Assembly (NCBI RefSeq): GCF_009857885.1
Contig: NZ_WWER01000007.1
Coordinates: 62,001 to 126,000, forward strand
Length of the DNA stretch: 64,000 nt
Direction of reading: 5' to 3'
From: Pusillimonas sp. TS35
Lineage (GTDB): Bacteria > Pseudomonadota > Gammaproteobacteria > Burkholderiales > Burkholderiaceae_B
The notes beneath the pieces are model-generated. The model saw only the letters and a list, made by a program, of their open reading frames with translations, was not told the DNA's origin and made no database searches. Positions 35,940 to 44,084 of this stretch are shown here, in pieces. How positions within the stretch are numbered: position 1 is the stretch's first letter; every line of letters starts with the position of its first letter. The translations under genes and the position numbers were made by a program.

Positions 35940-37150
35940 TGGCCCGCACGTCTGCTGCGCTGCCATTGGCCGGTATACGGGTGCTGGATCTGACCTCAGT
36001 CATCATGGGGCCGGCCTGCACCCAGATACTGGGGCAATACGGCGCCGATATCCTCAAGGTCGAGCCGCCCGCAGGCGATATCATGCGGCATGCGGGCGCG
36101 CGTCGCGACCCAGGCATGGGTGCCATGTTTCTGCATGTCAACCATCACAAACAGTCCGCCGTCATTGATCTTAAGCACCCCGATGGCGCCGCGCTGGTGC
36201 GCGAGCTGGCCGGGCAGTGCGATGTCTTCGTCCACAATATCCGAGAAGACGCCATACGCAGGTTGGGGCTGGATTACGAATCGGTTCGGGCGCGGCGGCC
36301 CGACATGATTTATGCCGCCCTCACCGGCTATGCCGAAGACGGCCCCTATGCGGGGCGGCCCGCATTCGACGACATCATCCAGGCACAGACAGGCGTGCCC
36401 GCGCTGTATGCGGAACACACCGGCGAAGCGCCAGCTTACCTGCCCGCGCTGATCGCCGACCGCTACACCGGCACGGCGGCCGCACATCGGATCGTGGCGC
36501 AGCTTTTTCACCGCCAGCGCACCGGCGAAGGCGGTTATCTCAATGTATCGATGTTCGAGACGCTGGCGGAATTTACGCTGTCTGACCATCTGGGCGGGCT
36601 CACCTTCGATGCCGAGCATGGCGCGCCATATTATTCCCGGCTCATGACGCGCTACCGGCGTCCATATCGAACCCTGGACGGCTACGTCGCTGTGCTGGTC
36701 TACAACGACAAGCATTGGCAGAGTTTTCTGACGCTGACGGGTGATACGGACAAACTGAGCGACACGCGTTTCACGACCGCAGCCGGCCGCGCAGGCCATT
36801 ACGACCTGATCTACACCTACCTCGAAGGTGTCATCGCAAGCCGAACAACCGCTGATTGGATCGCCACGCTTGGCTCGGCAGACATCCCTTGCACGACCGT
36901 CAATACGGTGCCCGATCTGGTCGAGGACCCGCATTTGGAGGCCATCGGCTTTCTGCCCCATTACCGGCATTCGCAAACCGGCACGGTTTACCGGGCGATC
37001 AACAAGAATGTGGATCGCGCCCACAGCGAACCACCGATCAAGGGACAACACACCGTCCAGGCGCTGGCCGACTGGGGCGTGGAAGACGCCCGTATACAGG
37101 CATTGCTGAACGACAGCGTCATACACGACGGCCGCACCAAGCCGGCCTGA
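35939..37150 (+). CDS. Family III CoA-transferase (CaiB/BaiF type)
   Basis: 403 aa. It moves CoA between carboxylic acids through an aspartyl-CoA thioester; D174 in LIADRYTGTAAAHRI is the expected nucleophile. N-terminal GIRVLDLTSVIMGPACTQILGQYGADILKVE and GEGGYLNVSMFE are family marks. It overlaps the Bug stop by 1 bp and precedes a crotonase by 15 bp. The acid captured by the Bug receptor is probably loaded with CoA here, then processed by the crotonase. Confidence 0.93.
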   Translation: MARTSAALPLAGIRVLDLTSVIMGPACTQILGQYGADILKVEPPAGDIMRHAGARRDPGMGAMFLHVNHHKQSAVIDLKHPDGAALVRELAGQCDVFVHNIREDAIRRLGLDYESVRARRPDMIYAALTGYAEDGPYAGRPAFDDIIQAQTGVPALYAEHTGEAPAYLPALIADRYTGTAAAHRIVAQLFHRQRTGEGGYLNVSMFETLAEFTLSDHLGGLTFDAEHGAPYYSRLMTRYRRPYRTLDGYVAVLVYNDKHWQSFLTLTGDTDKLSDTRFTTAAGRAGHYDLIYTYLEGVIASRTTADWIATLGSADIPCTTVNTVPDLVEDPHLEAIGFLPHYRHSQTGTVYRAINKNVDRAHSEPPIKGQHTVQALADWGVEDARIQALLNDSVIHDGRTKPA

Positions 37151-37165
37151 ACAGGAGAACGACAC

Positions 37166-37924
37166 ATGGAAATGATCACAATCGATAAGCACGGCGTTGC
37201 AACGCTTACCATCAACAACGGCGGCCCGCTCAACATCATTAGCAGCCGGGTTGCCCGGGAGCTGACACAGGCGCTGCGCGCGCTCGCCGAAGACAGCCGC
37301 GTCCGAGTGCTGGTCATACGCGGCACTGGGGTAAAAACCTTTGTGGGCGGCGCCGACATCAAGGAAATGCAGGCGCTGGATCCCGCATCCGCGCGCACCT
37401 TCATTACCGCGCTCTATGAACTGTGCGAAGCCGTGCGCCTGTTCCCCCGTGCCACCATCGCCCACATCCAAGGCTGGTGCATCGGCGTCGGTCTGGAACT
37501 CGCCGCGTGCTGCGATATGCGTTATGCCACCCACGACGCGCAATTCACGATGCCAGAAGTGAAGATCGGCATCCCCTCTGTAATACAGGGCGCCTTGCTG
37601 GCACGGTTGATCGGTGAAGGCCGCGCACGCTGGCTGATGCTCTCGGGCCGCGCCATCGACGCGTCCACCGCGATGGCATGGGGGCTGCTCAACGAAATCG
37701 GCGACACCGACGAGATGGCTGCCATCGTGGCGGACTTTGCCGCCGAGCTGGCATCGCATGGCGAAACCGGCATGCGCAAGCAGAAAGAACTGCTAATCGA
37801 CTGGGAAGCCCCGTACCTGCAGAAAGCCACCCGCGACAGCATCGGGCATTTCGGCCAGGCATTCGAAAGCGACGAGCCCGGCAACTATATGCGGGAATTC
37901 TTCGAAGCCCGTAAGAAGGGCTGA
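37166..37924 (+). CDS. Enoyl-CoA hydratase/isomerase (crotonase)
   Basis: 252 aa. The oxyanion hole and catalytic region are in GADIKEMQAL and GWCIGVGLELAACCDMRY, with the first Glu (LEL) present, and MPEVKIGIPS carrying the second. Both glutamates of a hydratase are thus kept. Start follows AGGAGAACGACAC. It ends the cassette; 57 bp downstream begins a relic region on the other strand. Substrate unknown. Confidence 0.92.
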   Translation: MEMITIDKHGVATLTINNGGPLNIISSRVARELTQALRALAEDSRVRVLVIRGTGVKTFVGGADIKEMQALDPASARTFITALYELCEAVRLFPRATIAHIQGWCIGVGLELAACCDMRYATHDAQFTMPEVKIGIPSVIQGALLARLIGEGRARWLMLSGRAIDASTAMAWGLLNEIGDTDEMAAIVADFAAELASHGETGMRKQKELLIDWEAPYLQKATRDSIGHFGQAFESDEPGNYMREFFEARKKG

Positions 37925-37980
37925 TTGGGCTGAATACCGTCACGCATGTTGCAACCCCGCATGCATGACGACACATCGCC

Positions 37981-38304
37981 TCACAACAACCATTCAATCG
38001 GTAAATGCGATAGCACCGCAACTAGCATCCGTCGCCAGATGCTGGCCCCGGGCTCACTATCGTGGCGTACGACTTGGCCATCCTTGTGTTCCAACCAATA
38101 CAGGCCGCCATCCTCCGATAACCACACTTCATAGGCAGTTTTGGGCACCTTGTCCAGGAATATTTCGCTGATAGTCTTGGCAAGGTTGGGGCTGTCGACG
38201 ATGAATCCAAGTTCAGTGTTCAGCCTGGCCGAGCGAAGATCGAAATTGAACGATCCAATGAATACTTTGGCATCATCAATGGATGGAACCGCGTGGGCGT
38301 TGCC
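37981..38304 (-). pseudogene. C-terminal remnant of a phospholipase D-family protein (cardiolipin-synthase-like)
   Basis: About 108 codons in one minus-strand frame match the end of PLD-family proteins: DDAKVFIGSFNFDLRSARLNTELGFI, then SEIFLDKVPKTAYEVWLSEDGGLYWLEHKDG and SIWRRMLVAVLSHLPIEWLL. The HxK of the last HKD motif reads HAV (38287-38295), so the catalytic lysine is lost. No start codon or N-terminal half remains, so it is a decayed fragment. Confidence 0.7.
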
Positions 38305-38396
38305 TTTCGCACAACACCCGACTCGGCCGACAAGGCGTTTGGCCTGGACAAAGCCAATCTCACCTGATCGGCACCTGCCGCAGTATCCCCAACGAT

Positions 38397-38530
38397 GGCA
38401 GCCGCTATCTGTGAGCCAGAAGCAGTTGCCATCGCGGATCCGCGCTTTTGTCGAATACATCACCAAACGCAATCGCGCACTGGGCCTGCGATGCCGCTGC
38501 CTTGCTGCGCCCGCCTTGCTTAGAACCTGA
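38397..38530 (+). pseudogene. Possible LysR C-terminal relic overlapping the TonB gene end
   Basis: The plus strand reads KQLPSRIRAFVEYITKR before a stop at 38528-38530; a pattern like LP-x-RIRAFVEY is usual at the end of LysR effector domains. Nothing upstream matches. The stretch from 38305 to 38396 shows no recognisable coding sequence. Tentative. Confidence 0.3.
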
Positions 38531-40673
38531 ACGTCGCGCTCAGGTTGACTGTGCGTGGATCTCCCGCCTTGATGTAATCGGCATATTGATACATCCAGTA
38601 CTTCTTGTTGGCAAGGTTGTTCACCGCCAGACGGAAGGTGGTGTCATAGCCGTTGATCTGCGTTTCGTAGTTAGCGCCCACATTGAATATCGTGTAGCCA
38701 TCGACATCGATATCATTGGCAGGACGCAGAGGCGTCGCCCCCGTGTACTTGGCATCCGCAAAAAGCTGCAAGCCAGGCAGTTGCGGCACATCGTAGCCCA
38801 CCTGCAACGCGGCAACGAAGCGCGGCGAGCCGGCCACGCGTTGGCCAATATTGGCCAAGCCCTTTCGGTATTCGGAACCCAGCAGCATCACGTTGCCGCC
38901 CACGATCCAGTTGCTGCCCAGCTCTACCGAAGCACCTGCTTCCACACCTTGATATATAGCCTCGCCATCCCGCACCAGGGCATTGCCGGCATTGGTGAAC
39001 TCTGCCGCCTTCTCTATGCGGAACAGCGCTGCCGTGGCGGCCCAGCCATCCTGCTCGGTCTTGAGGCCCAACTCGTATTGCCGGCTCTTGAGCGGATCGA
39101 GCAAGGCGTTGGCATTGGCATAATAGTTAGGCACTGCCTTGCCCGGCTCGAGTGACTCGATGTAGCTGCCGTAGAACATGGTGCGCGGAGACAGGTTGTA
39201 CATCAGCGCAACCGTTGGCGTCACGACGCCGTTTTTCTTGTAGCTGCTGTCCATCTGGCCCGTGGCCTGGAAGCCCTTTTGGCGATAATTGGTATAGCGC
39301 AGCCCCGCCAGCAGCGACCAGTGATCCGAGAACTTTATCGTATCGCTAAGGTAAGCGGCCTGCTGTTCGATTTCAACAGCGCGGTACATGCCCAGGCCGC
39401 GATCCATCGTGCCCTGGCTGAAGTAGCTGTTGTGGTTCTGTTGCCAGAGGGTGCCAGTACCTACCTGTTTGTAGACCCATGCCCCGGCATAATCATTGTG
39501 CTGCGTTTGCCCCGACAGGCCCGCCACGATATCGTGCCGGATAGCACCGGTATTGAAGCGCCCTTCGATCTGGGCCTGCCAGGCGTTGAACTGGTAGTAC
39601 TCGCCGTAGTCGGAACGGAAATCATCGTAGTTGCCTGCCGCGTCTTTCAGCGCAATGACTTGCTCATTGCGGCGTGTGCGGGTGGTGGCATGGCTGAAGT
39701 AGGTGCTGGCCTTCCAGTCTGGGGCCAGCGCATATTTCAGGCCGGTGGAGAAGTAGCGCAGTTCATTGTCGGCATAAGTGCCCTGGCCCACCAGCCTGCG
39801 GCTGTCGTTTCTGATCGGGTCTGGCAGTTGGCTGCCCGTCAGCCCGCTTGTTTTAATAGTGGTATCCATGGAATTTGCCTTGCGCTTTTGGTAAAGCGTT
39901 TGCATATCCCAGGTAAGACGTTCAGACAGCCGTGCATCCAACGCCAGCGATACGGCATCACGGTACAGGCCGCCCTTGTTATAGGTCTCGCCTTCTTCAT
40001 GCGTGGCATTCAGCCGGTAGCCAAACCCGCCTTCATTGCCCGCACGGCCGCCGATATCCACGCTTTCCCGCCAGACGTTGTTGGACTTGTACCCCAGAGT
40101 TACATCGCGCACCGGCTCATTGGTGGGCTTGCGCGTAATGTAGTTGACCAGCCCGCCCGGTGCGGCATAACCATACAGAAAGCCGGTAGCGCCTTTCAAT
40201 AGTTGTACGCTTTCCAGTTGCTCGTACGGCATGGTGGTGCCAAAGCTGATGAAGGGCTTGCCATCGATGCGATAGCCGTTTTGCCAATCGATCACCAGCC
40301 CGCGAACCGAAAGGTAGTTGGCCCAGGCACCGCTTTGACTGCTGTTGTCAGACGCAGAGGCGTCCAGCCCAAACACGTCGCCCAGCTTGCCAACCTGGCG
40401 GCGCGACATGTCTTCGCTGGTGACGATGGTGGTGGAAAACGGCGTTTCAAGCTGCTTGCGGCTGCCTAACGCGCCGCCATCGACAGGCGCTTCGAGGTGC
40501 TGCAGCGTGGTATCGATGGCGCTGCCTTTCACCGTGACGTTCGATAGCTTGGCAACGGGGCCACCTGCGGCGCCCGTTTGCGCCACCACAGGCGCTGCGG
40601 CAACACTCGCGCTGAACAATACCACCACACCCGCGCGTCGATTGCGCTGCCCTCTGCTGGCCTTCCTTGCCAT
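38520..40673 (-). CDS. TonB-dependent siderophore receptor
   Basis: 717 aa outer-membrane receptor. A signal peptide is followed by a plug domain (LETPFSTTIVTSEDMSRRQVGKLGDVF; LSVRGLVIDWQNGYRIDG; PGGLVNYITRKPTNEP) and a beta-barrel ending in NLSATFRF with a terminal Phe. Start ATG 40673 is preferred because GGGAGAAGG precedes it; the frame extends 16 codons further. No siderophore synthesis or ABC genes are nearby. A Fur-like box 62 bp upstream predicts iron repression. Confidence 0.93.
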   Translation of the reverse strand: MARKASRGQRNRRAGVVVLFSASVAAAPVVAQTGAAGGPVAKLSNVTVKGSAIDTTLQHLEAPVDGGALGSRKQLETPFSTTIVTSEDMSRRQVGKLGDVFGLDASASDNSSQSGAWANYLSVRGLVIDWQNGYRIDGKPFISFGTTMPYEQLESVQLLKGATGFLYGYAAPGGLVNYITRKPTNEPVRDVTLGYKSNNVWRESVDIGGRAGNEGGFGYRLNATHEEGETYNKGGLYRDAVSLALDARLSERLTWDMQTLYQKRKANSMDTTIKTSGLTGSQLPDPIRNDSRRLVGQGTYADNELRYFSTGLKYALAPDWKASTYFSHATTRTRRNEQVIALKDAAGNYDDFRSDYGEYYQFNAWQAQIEGRFNTGAIRHDIVAGLSGQTQHNDYAGAWVYKQVGTGTLWQQNHNSYFSQGTMDRGLGMYRAVEIEQQAAYLSDTIKFSDHWSLLAGLRYTNYRQKGFQATGQMDSSYKKNGVVTPTVALMYNLSPRTMFYGSYIESLEPGKAVPNYYANANALLDPLKSRQYELGLKTEQDGWAATAALFRIEKAAEFTNAGNALVRDGEAIYQGVEAGASVELGSNWIVGGNVMLLGSEYRKGLANIGQRVAGSPRFVAALQVGYDVPQLPGLQLFADAKYTGATPLRPANDIDVDGYTIFNVGANYETQINGYDTTFRLAVNNLANKKYWMYQYADYIKAGDPRTVNLSATFRF

Positions 40674-40734
40674 GACCTTCTCCCTATTTACGTTAGGCAT
40701 TAAAGGCGGCAAGTTTATCACTTTTGATGCAATT

Positions 40735-40753
40735 GCGAATTATTCTTATTAAT
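40735..40753. promoter_or_regulatory. Fur-like box upstream of the TonB receptor
   Basis: GCGAATTATTCTTATTAAT is rich in the ATTATT/AATAAT hexamers of the Fur consensus (GATAATGATAATCATTATC) and lies 62 bp before the receptor start, where an operator would cover the promoter. The match is imperfect and by eye only. Confidence 0.5.
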
Positions 40754-40882
40754 ATTAATTATCAACCAAGAGACTAATGGTTTCGCAATACTGCGTTGCC
40801 GCCCTGGTCGAGCGGCCCCGCGTCAGCACGGATGGCTTCATTGAGTGTGGTGGTGCACAGCCCCGCTTTCGCGGGACGCGTA

Positions 40883-41218
40883 TCAGGATGACGTATCGTC
40901 CACCGAGGCCTGCGGCGCATGTTTTTTGACCGACTCGATGCCGCCCTCACGCGTGGCTTCGGAGTCGTAGTGCTCGCTGGTGCCGATGACTTGGCCGTTG
41001 GTGGCCATGAGATTGAACATGAACTTGCCGGATTGTGATTGCTTGCGCTGATAGCGCGCATCATTGCCGGCGTTGGTTTTGACGGACTCGATGCCGCTGG
41101 TACAGGACGCCTTAGCTTTGTAGCCTTCGCTGGCAAGAATTGTTTGCCCGTTGCTGGCTTTCAACCTGAATCGGTATTCGCCACCTTTGTCTTTATAAAT
41201 CTCGAACTTACCGGCCAT
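40883..41218 (-). CDS. YegP family protein (two DUF1508 repeats)
   Basis: 111 aa made of two about 48-residue repeats: GKFEIYKDKGGEYRFRLKASNGQTI and GKFMFNLMATNGQVIGTSEHY, each followed by a GIESVK motif. Start ATG 41218 has GGGAG upstream and removes eight residues of the longer frame. Function is unknown in the family. It stands alone, on the minus strand, between the TonB receptor and the YchJ-like gene. Confidence 0.93.
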   Translation of the reverse strand: MAGKFEIYKDKGGEYRFRLKASNGQTILASEGYKAKASCTSGIESVKTNAGNDARYQRKQSQSGKFMFNLMATNGQVIGTSEHYDSEATREGGIESVKKHAPQASVDDTSS

Positions 41219-41373
41219 GAGCACGCTCCCTTTAAAAAGCAATGAACAGATGCCTCAGTATTGAGAAGGCGATGAAAGATTAGCAGATTTACTGAAGGAT
41301 GGTGTTTTTTGGACCGTAACATTGCCTGGTTAGCATTGCTTTGTTGGCGATTGGGGTTGCGGCAGCAAGCGCA

Positions 41374-41790
41374 TTACGCTTTCTGCACAAACTGGCCATC
41401 CAGATAAAACCAGCGCCCGTTTTCACGCACGAAACGGCTGATTTCGTGCAGGCGAACGGCGTGCCCGTTGTGGCGCGACCGCGCCACAAACTCGACGGTG
41501 GCGTGGTCAGCGTCCTGCGCGCGAGCGTTGCGCACTGTCAGGCCCAGCCACTTTACGCCGGGCGCATTACCGTCCAAGGTTTGCGGGCGCGTGCTCACAT
41601 GCCAGGTATCCAGCAGATATTGCAGCTCATCCAGCACGAAGGCTGTATAGCGGGAGCGCATCAGGGTTTGCGCATCCGGCGCCATCAAATGCCGCGGGCC
41701 GTGGTGCCAGCGGCCGCAGCAGGCTTCGTAGCTGGCGGTGTCGCCGCAAGGGCACGAGGCGAGGGTTTTTTTAAGTTTGCCTTGCTTCAT
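41374..41790 (-). CDS. YchJ family protein with N-terminal zinc-binding SEC-C motif
   Basis: 138 aa. The SEC-C-like motif CPCG...YEACCGRWH is at about residues 13-28, followed by PDAQTLMRSRYTAFVLDELQYLLDTWH of the NTF2-like YchJ domain. The start at ATG 41790 is chosen because it directly precedes the SEC-C motif; the longer frame extends across unrelated sequence. Function unknown; zinc binding is inferred from the cysteines. Confidence 0.92.
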   Translation of the reverse strand: MKQGKLKKTLASCPCGDTASYEACCGRWHHGPRHLMAPDAQTLMRSRYTAFVLDELQYLLDTWHVSTRPQTLDGNAPGVKWLGLTVRNARAQDADHATVEFVARSRHNGHAVRLHEISRFVRENGRWFYLDGQFVQKA

Positions 41791-41888
41791 TGGAGCCTGG
41801 TTACAACAGGTTATCGGGATGCGCGAAGCAGCCGCTACGGCAACCTCAGGATCGGGGAACGAAGTAGTGGCGCGGCCCCGCCACCCCA

Positions 41889-42887
41889 TTAACGCTCGCC
41901 GGCGATGCGCCCTGCCATGACTTCTGGGTTCATCAACTTGGGGGTGCCGCCTTCCAAAAAGGTGGCGATGTTTCGGGCGTTTTCGCGAAAGAAGTGTTCG
42001 AAGGAGCTGGCAACGACGTAGCCCAGGTGTGGAGATAGGACGACGTTGGGCAGTGTGCGCAGCGGATGGTCGACAGGCAGCGGTTCGATGTCGTAGACAT
42101 CCAGGCCGGCAACAATGCGCCCCGCACCGAGCGCCTGCAGCAGTGCGGCTTCGTCGACCAGCGGGCCGCGGGCTGTGTTGACGATGATAGCGCCCTGCTT
42201 CATCAGGCCCAGCTCATGTGCGCCGATGATACCTTCGGTACGCGGAGATAAGGTAAGGTGCACGGAGACCACATCAGACGTAGAGAAGAGCTCGTCTTTT
42301 TCGACACGGCGCACGCCCAGGTCTGCCGCGCGGTCAGGGGTAAGGTTCTGGCTCCAGGCCACTATGTCCATGCCCAGCGCCTGCCCCACGCGTGCAACAC
42401 GACTGCCCAGCTTACCCAAGCCAACAATACCCAACTGTTTGCCTTCTAGCTCGATACCCATGGGTACGCCGTTCTGCCAGCCTCCTGTGCGCATGGCGCG
42501 CTCTCCCTGGGGCAGGCCGCGCGCGCACGCGAGTATGAGTGCCACCGCCATTTCCGCGGCGGCATGGGAGGGAGAGCCGCCCGTCACCGCCACCGGAATA
42601 CCCAGCCGCGTGCATGCCGCGATGTCTAGTGTCGTGGTACGCGCGCCCGTCATGGAGATGAGCTTGAGCCTGGGCAAACGCACCAGCACTCGCTCTGGAA
42701 ACGCCGTACGCTCGCGGATGAGGGAGATGATCTCGAACGGCTCGAGTTGGCGGACGAGATCGTCTTCGTCTTGCCACGCCTGCGTAAAAACCTGGATCCG
42801 TGCATGGCGCGCCACGGTGCCCCAGTCGGCCATCGTCAGCGCGACATTTTGGTAATCGTCGATTATGGCTACGGATGGCTGAGTCAT
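41889..42887 (-). CDS. D-2-hydroxyacid dehydrogenase (NAD-dependent)
   Basis: 332 aa. The NAD motif is GKQLGIVGLGKLGSRVARVG (about residues 155-170), with the catalytic Arg in VSVHLTLSPRTEG, Asp/Glu in LVDEAALLQAL, and His in LSPHLGY (catalytic His replaced in frame as PHLG, expected). It reduces 2-keto acids or oxidises D-2-hydroxy acids. Start ATG 42887 follows GAGGAAG. The longer frame upstream runs into the Bug relic. Substrate unknown. Confidence 0.92.
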   Translation of the reverse strand: MTQPSVAIIDDYQNVALTMADWGTVARHARIQVFTQAWQDEDDLVRQLEPFEIISLIRERTAFPERVLVRLPRLKLISMTGARTTTLDIAACTRLGIPVAVTGGSPSHAAAEMAVALILACARGLPQGERAMRTGGWQNGVPMGIELEGKQLGIVGLGKLGSRVARVGQALGMDIVAWSQNLTPDRAADLGVRRVEKDELFSTSDVVSVHLTLSPRTEGIIGAHELGLMKQGAIIVNTARGPLVDEAALLQALGAGRIVAGLDVYDIEPLPVDHPLRTLPNVVLSPHLGYVVASSFEHFFRENARNIATFLEGGTPKLMNPEVMAGRIAGER

Positions 42888-42948
42888 CGTAATGTCTTCC
42901 TCGTATATGGCATGAACGGAGATTGTAATGCTGGCCCCGCCGGAAGGC

Positions 42949-43134
42949 TTACTGCACGTTGGCGCCGGATTTTTCCACAGCCACCTTTCATTTCCGGATC
43001 TCATCATGAATGTGCGTGGTCAACACCGGCGGTGTGGTTCCCTCGATCTCGTACCCGTAACCATTGAGCTGCTTCTTGATCTCCGGATCTCGTGTCGCGC
43101 GGTTGAAAGCGTCGCTCAGCCTCTGGATGACGGC
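42949..43134 (-). pseudogene. C-terminal relic of a Bug receptor with an internal TGA
   Basis: The minus frame reads AVIQRLSDAFNRATRDPEIK, continues to EGTTPAVLTTHIHDEIRK, then TGA (42988-42990), then KVAVEKSGANVQ and TAA. In intact Bug receptors a tryptophan follows DEIRK-like segments (for example KRWDKFVKETG here), so TGA replaces TGG. Only about 61 codons remain; the 5' part is replaced by a 7-bp tandem repeat. It lies directly before the 2-hydroxyacid dehydrogenase, a common Bug partner gene. The rest of the gap to 43283 shows no recognisable gene. Confidence 0.75.
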
Positions 43135-43167
43135 GTTGGGCGTTGGGCGTTGGGCGTTGGGCGTTGC
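43133..43167. repeat. Five tandem copies of a 7-bp unit (GCGTTGG)
   Basis: Four exact copies and one ending in C (GCGTTGC) directly abut the truncation point of the Bug relic. The same geometry (5 x 7 bp = 35 bp, last copy one base off) occurs with another unit at 15234-15268. Confidence 0.9.
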
Positions 43168-43283
43168 GCCCGGCGCGCCAAACTATGCGGTCGGCAATTT
43201 TTTCCTGTTCAGCATCCTTGCCTGCTTTATGTTGTGTGCGTAGGTGCTTTATTGGCGGTCACCCCGGGGGGCCGGCCGGCATT

Positions 43284-44084
43284 TCACGTTTCATAGTAAG
43301 GCAGGCCTTTTTCATCCAATTTAATGATTCTGGGTGATCCCACCGCTAGAGGAGCGTCAGTTCTACCTTGCAGTACATCCATGCTCAGGCCGTCGACCAT
43401 GGCGTATACATCGAACACGCCGTCACGCGGCTGCAGGACGGCCAGGTCGGTATACACCCAGTCCACCACGCCCAGCCCCGTCACGGGATACGTGCACTGC
43501 GCCAGCAACTTAGGCTGCCCCTCGCGCGTCGTATGTTCCATCATCACGATCAGATGCTTGGCGCCGACGACGAGGTCCATGGCGCCCCCCACGGCAGGAA
43601 TGGCGTTATCGGCATCTGTCATCCAATTGGCCAGATCGCCGTTGGCGGCGACTTGGAAACCTCCAAGAATAGAGTAGTCGAGATGCCCACCGCGCATCAT
43701 GGCGAATGAATTGGTGTGCTCGGTAATGGACGCACCCTTCAACAGCGAAACCGGTACCCGGCTGGCGTTGATGAGGTCGGGATCCGCGCTATCGCCACTT
43801 GCTGCGCTGCCCATCCCGAGGATGCCGTTTTCGCTATGCAGTACAAATTCGCGGTCTGACGGCAGATAGTCGCCCACCTTGGTCGGCATACCTATGCCAA
43901 GGTTGATGTATGCACCATCGGGCAGGCTATCGGCAACCAGTTTGGCGATCTGGTCGCGGTTCAGCGCTTGGTAGCTTGTATCGTGATCGGACACGTCCGC
44001 ACCCGTGCTGCCGGCCGTGACCAAAGCGGCTGCCGCGCGGCCGTTGCCGCCCGATCCGTCAAATGCAGTGTGCTGATTATGCAT
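43284..44084 (-). CDS. 3-oxoacid CoA-transferase subunit B (ScoB/PcaJ-like) with N-terminal extension
   Basis: 266 aa. The catalytic Glu of the family is in HSENGILGMG; NLGIGMPTKVGDYL and MRGGHLDYSILGGFQVAANGDLANWM are typical. About 40 residues rich in Gly, Ser and Ala precede the family start (NRDQIAKLVADSLPDGAY); this extension is unusual. Start ATG 44084 follows CAGGAG and overlaps the A subunit by 8 bp. The family transfers CoA from succinyl-CoA to 3-oxo acids; the donor and acceptor here are unknown. Confidence 0.92.
   Translation of the reverse strand: MHNQHTAFDGSGGNGRAAAALVTAGSTGADVSDHDTSYQALNRDQIAKLVADSLPDGAYINLGIGMPTKVGDYLPSDREFVLHSENGILGMGSAASGDSADPDLINASRVPVSLLKGASITEHTNSFAMMRGGHLDYSILGGFQVAANGDLANWMTDADNAIPAVGGAMDLVVGAKHLIVMMEHTTREGQPKLLAQCTYPVTGLGVVDWVYTDLAVLQPRDGVFDVYAMVDGLSMDVLQGRTDAPLAVGSPRIIKLDEKGLPYYET

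Noticed and set aside
35996-37759. 587-codon open frame on the minus strand
   Set aside because: It is antisense to the CaiB and crotonase genes, which have clear family motifs; the frame is open because of GC-rich codon bias. Its translation has no recognisable domain.
43168-43230. Short hydrophobic frame on the plus strand (NYAVGNFFLFSILACFMLCA)
   Set aside because: It could be the last helix of a lost transporter, but no further matching sequence remains, so no feature was called.
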